Shown: positions 1 to 6,445 of the stretch, one piece after another
How positions within the stretch are numbered: the first letter of the stretch is position 1
How the letters are laid out: each line of letters begins with the position of its first letter
NCBI GenBank assembly: GCA_031551625.1
Contig: JAVBNJ010000055.1
Location: forward strand, 1-9,294
Source of the DNA: JAVBNJ01 sp031551625
Lineage (GTDB): Bacteria; Bacteroidota; Bacteroidia; Bacteroidales; UBA932
Reading direction: 5' to 3'
Length of the DNA stretch: 9,294 nucleotides
Notes under the pieces: generated by a model
Told to the model about the DNA's origin: nothing
Database searches by the model: none
The model's input: only the letters and a program-made list of their open reading frames with translations
Program-made: the position numbers and the translations under genes

Positions 1-3
1 ATT

Positions 4-85
4 CTGACAAAATTTAAGCAAAAACCCACAATAACAAATAAACGATAGCTTCGCTATCGTTTATTTGTTATTGTGGGTTTGTCAG
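4..85. repeat. 28-bp perfect inverted repeat (long hairpin), possible terminator
   Basis: Bases 22-49 pair without a mismatch with 53-80 around a 3-nt loop (TTC). A further 5 bp, CTGAC (4-8) with GTCAG (81-85), can close the structure if 9-21 bulges out. Read on the minus strand the stem is followed by a T-rich run (TTTTTGCTTAAATTTT), which would suit a rho-independent terminator for leftward transcription. On the plus strand the following bases are not T-rich. A TAA at 15-17 could end a plus-strand gene lying left of the window, but this cannot be judged here. The other terminators in the window also have long perfect stems, so termination is the simplest reading. A small palindromic mobile repeat is the alternative. 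Confidence 0.7.
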
Positions 86-264
86 AGCCTTAGCTACAAT
101 AAACGAAACACCACGCTTTCTTTTGTAACCATTCAACTAAATTAGTAGTTCTGATAAAAATTAATAGAAAGTAAGTATTTCGACAGCAGATAAAAATTCG
201 CGGCAAAGGATTGTAATAGATTGTTGGGCTGTCTATCCAACACTTTTTGATAGGATGATTATGT

Positions 265-308
265 TACCCCCTTTGTCGCATTCCGGACAGGACACAAAAA
301 TACCCCCT
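265..308. repeat. TACCCCCT direct repeats flanking TCCGGA; possible IS-end remnant
   Basis: TACCCCCT occurs at 265-272 and again at 301-308, exactly 36 bp apart. The spacer contains the palindrome TCCGGA (282-287) and two adjacent GGACA units (285-294). On the minus strand the layout is AGGGGGTA, spacer, AGGGGGTA. Ends of IS21-family elements are known to carry several short internal repeats that are taken as transposase-binding sites, and the G-run plus CCGGA layout reminds me of those. No transposase gene is present in the window, so this would be only a scar. That reading is inference. Confidence 0.3.
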
Positions 309-329
309 GTAAATAGATTCTATTTACAG
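307..329. repeat. 10-bp inverted repeat, 3-nt loop
   Basis: CTGTAAATAG (307-316) pairs perfectly with CTATTTACAG (320-329) around ATT. It lies about 60 nt beyond the stop codon of the minus-strand HTH gene, so it could act as a weak terminator or transcript-stabilising hairpin. It is AT-rich and no U-tract follows directly on the minus strand; the next bases are GGGGGTA. It also touches the second TACCCCCT repeat, so it may belong to the same element. Confidence 0.55.
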
Positions 330-387
330 CAAGTATACTTCTACATTTGATACTCTTTGTGGTTCTATTATTTTAGAAGGGATGCAC

Positions 388-753
388 TTACTTGGATGAC
401 CTGATATCTTGAAGTATGGACTTGAAATTGCTCGTCCATTCGTCAAATTGCTCGTCAAAGTTACGCTTCTTATCCTTTTTTGATGAAAGGTAAGGAACAT
501 CGGGTTCACGCACCTCACTGCAGGACTCCGGGTAAATGTAATACGATTTTTGTTTTACGTTTTCTTCGTCATCGAACCAGTACGCAACAGGCAATCCCAA
601 TAAACTCGATATCTTCTCAAGGATATCAACTTTCATTGAGCCGTTTTTAACCATCTTGTGAAAGCCCTGTTCCGAACATCCCAACTCCGCACAAAGCGTT
701 TTGATTGTAATCTTGCGCTTTTCCAACTCCGTTTTGATTCGTTGATAGTTCAT
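388..753 (-). CDS. Small XRE-type helix-turn-helix regulator
   Basis: A 121-residue protein predicted to be a cytoplasmic DNA-binding regulator. Residues about 5-58 have the pattern of an XRE/Cro-like HTH domain: a first helix (RIKTELEKRK), helix 2 (TIKTLCAELG), recognition helix (CSEQGFHKMVKNG) and helices 4-5 containing LEKISSLLGLPVAYWF. The rest is a polar, charged linker (about 61-95) and a predicted amphipathic helix (about 97-121, EQFDEWTSNFKSILQDI) that might mediate dimerisation. No peptidase, toxin or sensor domain is visible. The start at 753 is the only sensible one and puts the HTH at the N-terminus. The leader is AT-rich. Three 14-bp-spaced repeats just upstream (773-805) are a candidate autoregulatory operator. 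The gene stands alone, divergent from a putative small RNA unit. Such small regulators are common in phages, plasmids and antitoxins, and no partner toxin is seen. The HTH class is fairly secure; the target is unknown. Confidence 0.8.
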   Translation of the reverse strand: MNYQRIKTELEKRKITIKTLCAELGCSEQGFHKMVKNGSMKVDILEKISSLLGLPVAYWFDDEENVKQKSYYIYPESCSEVREPDVPYLSSKKDKKRNFDEQFDEWTSNFKSILQDIRSSK

Positions 754-772
754 TTTTATTTCACTGAATACA

Positions 773-810
773 CTTTAGTTTATAACCTTTAGTTTAATAA
801 CTTAGATAAT
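773..810. promoter_or_regulatory. 14-bp-period tandem repeats upstream of the HTH gene, candidate operator
   Basis: CTTTAGTTTA occurs at 773-782 and again at 787-796, and a degenerate third unit beginning CTTAG starts at 801. Successive starts are 14 bp apart. The first copy begins 20 bp from the start codon of the HTH gene at 753, so a bound protein would sit over its leader or promoter. XRE regulators often bind repeats next to their own gene, which makes autoregulation plausible. No direct evidence for binding is available here. A clear minus-strand TAnnTTTG box is not visible nearby; CGAAAATA at 846-853 (TATTTTCG on the minus strand) is one mismatch away. Confidence 0.45.
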
Positions 811-855
811 TATTTTATTCATTTACAATATTTTACATTAAATAGCGAAAATAAA

Positions 856-887
856 TTTGCACGTAATGAAAATAATGTTTACCTTTG
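856..887 (+). promoter_or_regulatory. Bacteroidetes-type promoter for the putative small RNA
   Basis: TTTG (856-859) is separated by exactly 20 nt from TACCTTTG (880-887), a full match to the known Bacteroidetes sigma-ABfr consensus (TTTG at -33, TAnnTTTG at -7). Transcription would start near 892 and run rightwards. No protein-coding gene follows on the plus strand before the terminator at 1022-1054. Confidence 0.7.
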
Positions 888-891
888 CAGT

Positions 892-1054
892 GTTAAGTTA
901 CTAAAATAAAAACAAAATGTCAAATAAACAATGACATTTTTTATATAAAATAAAGTACTTTTATGCAGTTAGGTACTTTTAAATTTCACCAAATAATGAG
1001 ATGATTAGGTGAAAAGAGGGGAGCGGAACCGGGAAACTGGTTCCGCTTTTCTTT
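892..1054 (+). ncRNA. Candidate structured small RNA of about 160 nt
   Basis: This interval runs from a consensus promoter to a GAAA-tetraloop terminator and has no coding gene. The only plus-strand ORFs seen are 5 codons from ATG 917 and 13 codons from ATG 963, neither with a recognisable ribosome-binding context. The RNA could fold into four consecutive hairpins: 914-922 with 932-940 (9 bp), 952-958 with 973-979 (7 bp), 984-990 with 1008-1014 (7 bp), and the terminator stem 1022-1032 with 1037-1047. I do not recognise it as 6S RNA, SRP RNA, tmRNA or RNase P: the 5' and 3' ends do not pair and the signature loops are missing. It lies opposite to and upstream of the HTH regulator. It may be a regulatory RNA, or the leader of a lost gene. 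The exact 5' end is inferred from the promoter. Confidence 0.5.
1022..1054 (+). terminator. Intrinsic terminator with GAAA tetraloop
   Basis: AGCGGAACCGG (1022-1032) pairs with CTGGTTCCGCT (1037-1047), with one G-U pair, around a GAAA tetraloop (1033-1036). The stem is followed on the plus strand by TTTCTTTT. The tail direction fits rightward transcription from the 856-887 promoter. Confidence 0.8.
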
Positions 1055-1084
1055 TGAATAGCCTGCCTGTAACGGTTGGAATAA

Positions 1085-1126
1085 AACAAAGAGCCGCACG
1101 GAAAACTTTCCGTGCGGCTCTTTGTT
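1085..1126 (-). terminator. Intrinsic terminator of nifJ
   Basis: A 19-bp perfect stem (1085-1103 with 1108-1126) centred on a GC-rich GAGCCGCACGG core with a 4-nt loop. It begins about 50 nt past the nifJ stop codon. Read on the minus strand it is followed by more T-rich sequence (TTTTATT), as expected for nifJ. The symmetric A and T flanks mean it could also stop rightward read-through from the small RNA unit. Confidence 0.85.
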
Positions 1127-1176
1127 GATTAGCCTATTGCTAACTTTTAGACCGTCGAATTTTTCAACTCTTTAAC

Positions 1177-4100
1177 CTAATTTCCGGCCAAACGTTTGTA
1201 ACTGTTGTAGCGCCATTTAGCAAACTCTTCCGTTTTTTTGAACAGTTCGGCCGCCTCGGTGGGGAACGTTTTGCTCAGCGACGAGTAGCGCACTTCACCT
1301 TTCAGGAAATCCTGGAATTTTGCCCAATCCGGCTCTTTGCTGTCGAGCGAGAAAGGATTCTTGCCTTCGGCTTCCAACATAGGATTGTAACGGTAAAGGT
1401 GCCAATAGCCACATTCTACAGCCAGTTTCTCTTCGTGCTGTGTTTTGCCCATGCCGTTGCGCAAGCCATGGTTGATACACGGGGCATAGGCTATAATGAT
1501 CGACGGGCCGTTGTACGCTTCGGCTTCTTTGAGCGCATTGAAGAATTGCGGATAACTGGCGCCCATGGCCACTTGCGCTACATACACGTAGCCGTAGCTT
1601 ATAGCCATCATACCCAAATCTTTTTTACGAATGCGCTTACCCGACGTAGCAAACTTGGCTACCGCGCCTACAGGCGTTGATTTTGACGATTGGCCGCCGG
1701 TGTTCGAATATACTTCTGTGTCGACTACCAATACGTTTACGTTTTCGCCGGAAGCCAATACATGATCGAGGCCGCCATATCCGATATCGTAAGCCCAGCC
1801 GTCGCCGCCGAATATCCATTGCGAACGTGTTACCAGAAAATCTTTCAATGCAACAATTTCTTTGCAGGTATCGCAGTTGCAAACCGTAGCAGCAGGTACA
1901 ATCTTGTCGGCCAGTTCGCGTGTTTTAGCTGCATTATCGCGGTTGCTAATCCATTCGGCAAACAAGGCTTTCAATTCCGTAGAGCATTGTGTACAATCTT
2001 GTGCAGCAATCATCAGCGAAGCGATGTGGTCGCGTACGCGTTCCGAGCCCATGCGCATACCAAAACCAAATTCGGCATTGTCTTCGAACAGCGAGTTAGC
2101 CCAAGCCGGACCGCGTCCGTCTTTGTTGGTGCAGTACGGCGACGAGGGGAATGAACCGCCATAGATAGAGGTACAACCTGTGGCATTGGCAATCATCATG
2201 CGGTCACCAAACAATTGGGTAATTGTTTTGATATAGGGTGTTTCGCCGCAACCCGAGCAGGCTCCCGAAAATTCGAACAGCGGTTGTGCAAACTGGCTGG
2301 GCTTAACACCACCCATTTTGTCGAGTACCGTGTCTTTGTAGCCTATGTGTGTATGCAGGTAATCGAAGTGTGCTTGTTCCGGCATTTGCGATTCGAGCGA
2401 TTTCATTTCGAGCGCTTTTGTTTTAGCCGGGCAAATATCGGCACAGTTGCCGCAACCCGAGCAATCAAGCGGTGTAACTTGTATGCGGAATTTATATTCC
2501 TTAGTAGGGCCTGCACCTTGCAGCACTTTCAAGCCACCGGGTACTTTGGCCACTTCTTCGTCGGTAAGTAGGAACGGGCGAATAGCAGCGTGCGGGCACA
2601 CATACGAACATTGGTTACATTGAATACAGTTTTCCGGAATCCATTCGGGAACATGTGTCGCAATGCCGCGTTTTTCAAAGGCTGCCGAGCCTGCGGGCAT
2701 CGTGCCGTCTTCGTAGTTCAGGAATGCACTAACGGGAAGGTCGTCGCCGTTTTGTGCATTCACTACGTCGGCTACATGTTTCACCCATTCGGGAGCCAAG
2801 CGGTTGTGCGTGTCGGCCTCAAATTTACCTTGGAGGTTAGCCCATTCGGCAGGGATTTCCACTTTCGTTACTTCGCCACCTTTGTCTACCGCAGCGTAGT
2901 TCAGTTTCACGATATCTTCGCCTTTTTTGCCATAGCTCTTGTCAATGGCTTTTTTCATTTCCTTCACCGCTTGTTCGAACGGAATTACGTTGGCAATTTT
3001 GAAAAAGGCTGCTTGCAAAATAGTATTGGTGCGGTTACCCAAACCGATTTCTTCGGCAATCTTCGTAGCATCGATAATGTAGAAATTAATTTTCTTTTCG
3101 GCCAACGTGCGTTTTACGAAGTCGGGGAGGCGTTTCTTCGTTTCTTCCGCATCCCACAAGCTATTCAAAAGGAAAGTACCGCCGGTTTTGATACCACGCA
3201 GCACATCGTATTTCGTCAGGTACGACGGCACATGGCAAGCCACGAAATCCGGCGTGGTTACGAGGTACGGCGAATTAATCGGTTTGTCGCCGAAGCGCAA
3301 GTGCGAGCAGGTGAAACCGCCCGATTTCTTACTGTCGTAGGCAAAGTAAGCCTGGCAATACTTCGGTGTTGTTTCTCCGATAATTTTAATCGTATTCTTG
3401 TTGGCGCCCACAGTACCGTCTGAGCCAAGGCCGTAGAATTTACCTTCGAATGTGCCGGCTGCGGCTAAACTGATTTCTTCTTTTTGCGGCAGCGATTTGA
3501 ATGTTACATCATCTACAATCCCCACTGTAAAGCCGTTTTTCGGTTCGTTGAGTTTCAGGTTTTCGAACACGGCAATCATTTGCGCCGGAGTCGTATCTTT
3601 CGACGACAAGCCGTAACGGCCGCCTACGATGAGCGGTGCGTTGGGTTGCCCGTAGAAAATATCTTTTACGTCGAGGTACAACGGTTCGCCGTTAGCACCC
3701 GGTTCTTTCGTGCGGTCAAGCACAGCAATGCGTTTCACGCTCTTGGGCATTACGCGCAAGAAATATTTGGCCGAGAACGGGCGATAGAGGTGAACGGAAA
3801 TAACACCCACTTTTTCGCCTTTGGCGTTCAGGCTGTCCACTACTTCCTTCAACGTGTCGCATACAGAACCCATTGCGATTACTACGTTTTCGGCTTGTTC
3901 GTGGCCATAGTAGTTGAACGGCAAGTAGTGCCGGCCGGTCACTTCACTGATTTCGCCCATGTAGCGGGCTACAATATCGGGAACGGCATCGTAGAATGCG
4001 TTCGCCGCTTCGCGCGATTGGAAGTATACATCGGGGTTTTGAGCCGTGCCGCGGGTTACCGGTGCATTGGGGTTCAAGGCTCGTTGGCGGAATGCGGCCA

Positions 4101-4704
4101 ACGATTTTTGGCTGATCATGCCTTTTAAGGCGTCGGCGTCAATTTCTTCAATTTTTTGAATTTCGTGAGAGGTGCGGAAACCGTCGAAGAAGTGCATGAA
4201 CGGAATGCGCGATTTGAGCGAAGCCAAGTGGGCCACAGCAGCCAAATCCATTACTTCCTGCACACCGCCCGAAGCCAACATGGCAAAGCCTGTTTGGCGG
4301 GCCGCCATCACGTCCTGGTGGTCGCCGAAGATAGACAGCGCCTGTGCAGCCAGTGCGCGCGCCGACACGTGGAACACGGCAGGCAGCAATTCTCCGGCTA
4401 TTTTATACATATTCGGAATCATAAGTAACAATCCTTGCGAGGCAGTAAACGTAGTAGTCAACGCACCTGCTTGCAGCGAGCCGTGTACAGCGCCTGCAGC
4501 ACCGCCTTCGCTTTGCATTTCGGCTACCTTCACGGTTTCGCCGAACAGATTCTTTTTGCCGTAGGCAGCCCATTCGTCCACATATTCCGCCATAGTCGAC
4601 GACGGGGTGATAGGGAAAATAGCCGCAGCTTCACTAAACAGGTATGCCACATGGGCGGCTGCATAGTTGCCGTCGCAGGTAATGAATTTTTTCTCTTTTG
4701 CCAT
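1177..4704 (-). CDS. nifJ: Pyruvate:ferredoxin (flavodoxin) oxidoreductase
   Basis: Cytoplasmic, oxygen-sensitive enzyme that oxidises pyruvate with CoA to acetyl-CoA and CO2 and passes electrons to ferredoxin or flavodoxin. It is a core step of anaerobic carbon metabolism. The 1175 residues match the usual length of the single-chain form and all domains are present in order. The N-terminal pyruvate-binding domain has ITPSS (32-36) and HVSAR (112-116). A gamma-type domain lies around 415-640. Two 4Fe-4S motifs follow, CIQCNQCSYVCP (693-704) and CSGCGNCADICP (748-759). The C-terminal thiamine diphosphate domain has CSGCGE (816-821), GDGWAYDIGYGGLDH (967-981) and VYSNTGGQ (998-1005). C816, C819, C844 and C1076 fit the four ligands of the proximal cluster. 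The start at 4704 is followed directly by the conserved N-terminus. The gene appears monocistronic, with a promoter near 4757-4787 and a terminator at 1085-1126. Nothing is missing or broken. Confidence 0.97.
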   Translation of the reverse strand: MAKEKKFITCDGNYAAAHVAYLFSEAAAIFPITPSSTMAEYVDEWAAYGKKNLFGETVKVAEMQSEGGAAGAVHGSLQAGALTTTFTASQGLLLMIPNMYKIAGELLPAVFHVSARALAAQALSIFGDHQDVMAARQTGFAMLASGGVQEVMDLAAVAHLASLKSRIPFMHFFDGFRTSHEIQKIEEIDADALKGMISQKSLAAFRQRALNPNAPVTRGTAQNPDVYFQSREAANAFYDAVPDIVARYMGEISEVTGRHYLPFNYYGHEQAENVVIAMGSVCDTLKEVVDSLNAKGEKVGVISVHLYRPFSAKYFLRVMPKSVKRIAVLDRTKEPGANGEPLYLDVKDIFYGQPNAPLIVGGRYGLSSKDTTPAQMIAVFENLKLNEPKNGFTVGIVDDVTFKSLPQKEEISLAAAGTFEGKFYGLGSDGTVGANKNTIKIIGETTPKYCQAYFAYDSKKSGGFTCSHLRFGDKPINSPYLVTTPDFVACHVPSYLTKYDVLRGIKTGGTFLLNSLWDAEETKKRLPDFVKRTLAEKKINFYIIDATKIAEEIGLGNRTNTILQAAFFKIANVIPFEQAVKEMKKAIDKSYGKKGEDIVKLNYAAVDKGGEVTKVEIPAEWANLQGKFEADTHNRLAPEWVKHVADVVNAQNGDDLPVSAFLNYEDGTMPAGSAAFEKRGIATHVPEWIPENCIQCNQCSYVCPHAAIRPFLLTDEEVAKVPGGLKVLQGAGPTKEYKFRIQVTPLDCSGCGNCADICPAKTKALEMKSLESQMPEQAHFDYLHTHIGYKDTVLDKMGGVKPSQFAQPLFEFSGACSGCGETPYIKTITQLFGDRMMIANATGCTSIYGGSFPSSPYCTNKDGRGPAWANSLFEDNAEFGFGMRMGSERVRDHIASLMIAAQDCTQCSTELKALFAEWISNRDNAAKTRELADKIVPAATVCNCDTCKEIVALKDFLVTRSQWIFGGDGWAYDIGYGGLDHVLASGENVNVLVVDTEVYSNTGGQSSKSTPVGAVAKFATSGKRIRKKDLGMMAISYGYVYVAQVAMGASYPQFFNALKEAEAYNGPSIIIAYAPCINHGLRNGMGKTQHEEKLAVECGYWHLYRYNPMLEAEGKNPFSLDSKEPDWAKFQDFLKGEVRYSSLSKTFPTEAAELFKKTEEFAKWRYNSYKRLAGN

Positions 4705-4756
4705 TATAAAAAGATTTAAGGTTATTTTTTAAACCGTTTGGTTGTTTTTTAACGTG

Positions 4757-4787
4757 CAAATATAGCTATTTTTTGGGATATGCGAAA
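4757..4787 (-). promoter_or_regulatory. nifJ promoter
   Basis: On the minus strand TATATTTG (4764 to 4757) matches the TAnnTTTG -7 box. A weaker TTTC (4787 to 4784) lies 19 nt upstream at the -33 position. Transcription would start near 4752, giving a leader of roughly 47 nt that is AT-rich with no Shine-Dalgarno sequence. Confidence 0.6.
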
Positions 4788-4972
4788 TAGTGAAAGAATG
4801 TAAAAAAGTGACGAAAATGAATAAAGGCAATTCGGGAGAATTATACGATTACCAATAGATGGTTTAGTAACAGGATATTTTCCGAGATGTTACTGTAGTT
4901 GTTTTTAGCAGAGCCGTGTGTGATAAAAATGAACAGTAGAAACTGCTATAACAATATGGGATATCATTTTTT
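4788..4972. other. Divergent intergenic region between nifJ and the outer-membrane protein gene
   Basis: The full gap between the two start codons is 352 nt, with a promoter at each side. The middle part has no ORF with coding character. It contains one modest inverted repeat, AGTAACA (4866-4872) with TGTTACT (4888-4894), loop 15 nt, which could be a regulator site. I see nothing else identifiable. Confidence 0.5.
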
Positions 4973-5004
4973 TTTGCCCATTTTCTAAAAAAAATGTACT
5001 TTTG
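4973..5004 (+). promoter_or_regulatory. Promoter of the outer-membrane protein gene
   Basis: TTTG (4973-4976), a 20-nt spacer and TACTTTTG (4997-5004) form a complete Bacteroidetes consensus promoter. The expected start site is near 5009, giving a leader of about 48 nt that is A/T-rich and without a Shine-Dalgarno sequence. The near-perfect match suggests strong expression. Confidence 0.75.
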
Positions 5005-5056
5005 CAGCGCGAAATTTTAGAAACAAAACTTTATTTTTAACTAAAAACTTACTTTT

Positions 5057-5584
5057 ATGAAGAAACTTTTTGTATTAACAATTGCTACAGTTATCACAGC
5101 TACGGCTGCTATCGCACAACCGACGATGGTCAGCAAAGGCAACTGGTTCTTGAATGCCGGTGTTGGCAACTTGTTCTCCACAGGCGCTGAACTTCCGGGT
5201 ATGACAGCTGCGAATATTAATTTTACCGACGGTTTTCGCTTTGATGCAACAGGCCGTGGTGGTTATTTCTTGATGGATAAATTGGCCTTGGAAGGTGTTG
5301 TAGGCCTTGGTTTTGGCGATAACTATACACACTTTGCATTGGATGCCGGGGTGCGTTACTTTTTCTTCGATTTGGGCAAAGGCGGTTTCTTTGCCGATGG
5401 TTTGATTGGTATTTCAACCAACAAAGGCCAAGATGCAGCATTTGCATTGACTTTGGATGCCGGTTACGCTTGGTTTATCAAAGAAAATATATCATTGGAA
5501 CCAATGGCTCAATTCTGGATTCCGTTTAGCGATGGTTATGACTTCAACTTCTCTATCGGTGCAGGGTTTTCAATTTACTTCTAA
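5057..5584 (+). CDS. Small secreted outer-membrane beta-barrel protein
   Basis: A 175-residue protein with a clear signal peptide: MKK, a hydrophobic stretch to about residue 19, then an Ala-rich site ending AIAQ with likely cleavage near residue 20/21. The mature part alternates short aromatic/Gly-rich strands (GNWFLNAGVG, GRGGYFLMDKLALEGVVGLGFG, FALDAGVRYFFF, FFADGLIGIS, LTLDAGYAWF, SLEPMAQFWIPF, FNFSIGAGFSIYF). This is the pattern of a small, roughly eight-stranded barrel of the OmpA-N/porin-like superfamily. The chain ends in Phe after alternating hydrophobics, the usual signal for Bam-dependent insertion. It has no peptidoglycan-binding domain or cysteine, so it is neither a full OmpA nor a lipoprotein. 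It is a single-gene unit with a strong promoter and a terminator shared with the convergent exonuclease gene. The family level is fairly secure; ligand and role are unknown. Confidence 0.85.
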   Translation: MKKLFVLTIATVITATAAIAQPTMVSKGNWFLNAGVGNLFSTGAELPGMTAANINFTDGFRFDATGRGGYFLMDKLALEGVVGLGFGDNYTHFALDAGVRYFFFDLGKGGFFADGLIGISTNKGQDAAFALTLDAGYAWFIKENISLEPMAQFWIPFSDGYDFNFSIGAGFSIYF

Positions 5585-5603
5585 AGAATAACCTATACCA
5601 AGT

Positions 5604-5649
5604 ATAAAAAACGAGCGCATTGTTTGTGAACAATGCGCTCGTTTTTTAT
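5604..5649. terminator. Bidirectional terminator between convergent genes
   Basis: ACGAGCGCATTGTT pairs with AACAATGCGCTCGT around the loop TGTG (5625-5628). The stem extends through A/T pairs to 5604 and 5649, about 21 bp without mismatch. A-tracts on the left and T-tracts on the right give a U-run in either direction. It lies 20 nt after the outer-membrane protein stop and 24 nt after the exonuclease stop, so it serves both. Confidence 0.9.
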
Positions 5650-5672
5650 TATGTTCCCGGATAGTTTCCCTA

Positions 5673-6386
5673 TTACACAACTTCCACTGCCGCAAGCAGC
5701 GGCTCGCCCCTGTAGCGCAGCAGGAGTTGTGCCACAGCCAGCGCATCTTTCTCACAGTAGCTCACTATGCGGCCAATGTCGCCATCATTGTAATAAACCG
5801 ATGCTACACGGCTACCGTCAATATCATCTTTCGGCGACGGAATATCAAAAATGGTGGTCAGCAAATCGAGCGAACAAAAATGTTTGTAGTCGCCGAATTT
5901 CCAAAGTTCCATGGTATCGAGGAACGGTACTTCCCACGGTTTGCTACCGGCCACGTCCAACGCTTTGGGCAACCGCAGGCCATTGATTAAAATGCGGCGG
6001 GCGATGTACGGAAAGTCAAATTCCTTGCCGTTGTGCGCACAGAGTTGGGCATTCTTTTTCTTCCGGAAAAAGTTGTGCAGCATCTCACAAAAACCCGCCA
6101 ACAGCGCCCGTTCGTCGTCGTCGCAAAACGATTTCACGCGGAACACACGCTCGCCGTTGCGTTTGTGGATAAACCCGGCAGATATGCAAACAATTTTTCC
6201 GAACTCTGCCCAGATACCGGCACGCTCGTAAACATCTTCGGCAGTTTGCCCTTCTTTGCGGAAATAGGCCGATTTCTTTTCCCACAGTTCCTTCGTGCGT
6301 TCGGGTAAAGCATCGTAAGAGGCGCTTTGCGGAACGGTTTCCACATCGAGAAAAAGAATGTTTTCTATGTTCAACTGTTGTAACAT
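5673..6386 (-). CDS. Predicted PolB-like 3'-5' exonuclease (DEDDy type)
   Basis: A 237-residue cytoplasmic protein matching the family annotated as predicted 3'-5' exonuclease related to the PolB exonuclease domain. The DEDDy signature is intact: ExoI FLDVET (D14, E16), ExoII AHNGKEFDFPYIARR (N119, D124) and ExoIII YCEKDA (Y210, D214). It has no polymerase or helicase domain, so it is a stand-alone nuclease expected to use two metal ions on single-stranded DNA or RNA ends. The longest ORF begins at 6446, but a TATCTTTG promoter box lies inside that extension (6395-6402). The conserved region starts right after the Met at 6384-6386, so I chose 6386, which implies a nearly leaderless mRNA. The gene converges on the outer-membrane protein gene and shares its terminator; it is divergent from the glycosyltransferase gene. 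The family call is good; the cellular role is not established to my knowledge. Confidence 0.83.
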   Translation of the reverse strand: MLQQLNIENILFLDVETVPQSASYDALPERTKELWEKKSAYFRKEGQTAEDVYERAGIWAEFGKIVCISAGFIHKRNGERVFRVKSFCDDDERALLAGFCEMLHNFFRKKKNAQLCAHNGKEFDFPYIARRILINGLRLPKALDVAGSKPWEVPFLDTMELWKFGDYKHFCSLDLLTTIFDIPSPKDDIDGSRVASVYYNDGDIGRIVSYCEKDALAVAQLLLRYRGEPLLAAVEVV

Positions 6387-6391
6387 TAGCG

Positions 6392-6422
6392 TTGCAAAGA
6401 TAGCATTTTTTTTATACCTTTG
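6392..6422 (+). promoter_or_regulatory. Promoter of the glycosyltransferase pair
   Basis: TACCTTTG (6415-6422) is a full -7 box. TTG (6392-6394) sits at the -33 position with a 20-nt spacer. The start site would be near 6427, leaving a leader of about 19 nt before the ATG at 6446. Its -33 element abuts the -7 box of the opposite promoter. Confidence 0.6.
6395..6402 (-). promoter_or_regulatory. -7 box of the exonuclease promoter
   Basis: On the minus strand TATCTTTG (6402 to 6395) matches TAnnTTTG, and only 8 nt separate it from the ATG at 6386. The start of transcription would then be within a few bases of the start codon. I do not see a convincing TTTG at the -33 position. This box is the main reason for rejecting the longer ORF start. 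Confidence 0.6.
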
Positions 6423-6445
6423 TATGTTTAATTTATTTCCAACCA

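Larger units (their letters stand above)
86..387. other. Gene-poor intergenic stretch
   Basis: I find no ORF with a start codon, protein-like composition and promoter in either strand here. It holds a weak hairpin (222-227 with 237-242, loop 9 nt), the TACCCCCT repeat pair (265-308) and the palindrome at 307-329. Minus-strand frames across 90-260 are open for 40-55 codons but lack start codons and are bounded by stops, so they are at most remnants. The stretch lies downstream of the minus-strand HTH gene and could partly be its 3' untranslated region. Confidence 0.5.

Noticed and set aside
90..260. Open minus-strand frames of 40-55 codons suggesting a gene remnant
   Set aside because: No start codon, stops at both ends, and neither reading resembles a protein I know. 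Insufficient to call a pseudogene.
324..518. 64-codon minus-strand frame overlapping the end of the HTH gene
   Set aside because: It overlaps the HTH coding sequence in another frame, has no domain, and no promoter of its own is visible.
914..942. Hairpin with a short T-run as an early terminator or attenuator
   Set aside because: The stem is AT-rich with a 9-nt loop and is weaker than every other terminator here. I kept it only as part of the RNA fold.
917..1004. Two tiny ORFs (5 and 13 codons) in the putative small RNA
   Set aside because: Too short, no translation signal, and both lie within predicted hairpins; chance ATGs in AT-rich DNA are enough.
2590..3423. 277-codon plus-strand open frame antisense to nifJ
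   Set aside because: It lies wholly inside the unmistakable nifJ coding region. Its product is compositionally odd (rich in Phe, Arg, His) with no recognisable domain, and no promoter precedes it. Codon bias of nifJ explains the openness.
3484..4128. 214-codon plus-strand open frame antisense to nifJ
   Set aside because: Same reasons: a shadow of nifJ, low-quality composition, no domain and no upstream promoter. Shorter antisense frames across 1399-4719 are treated likewise.
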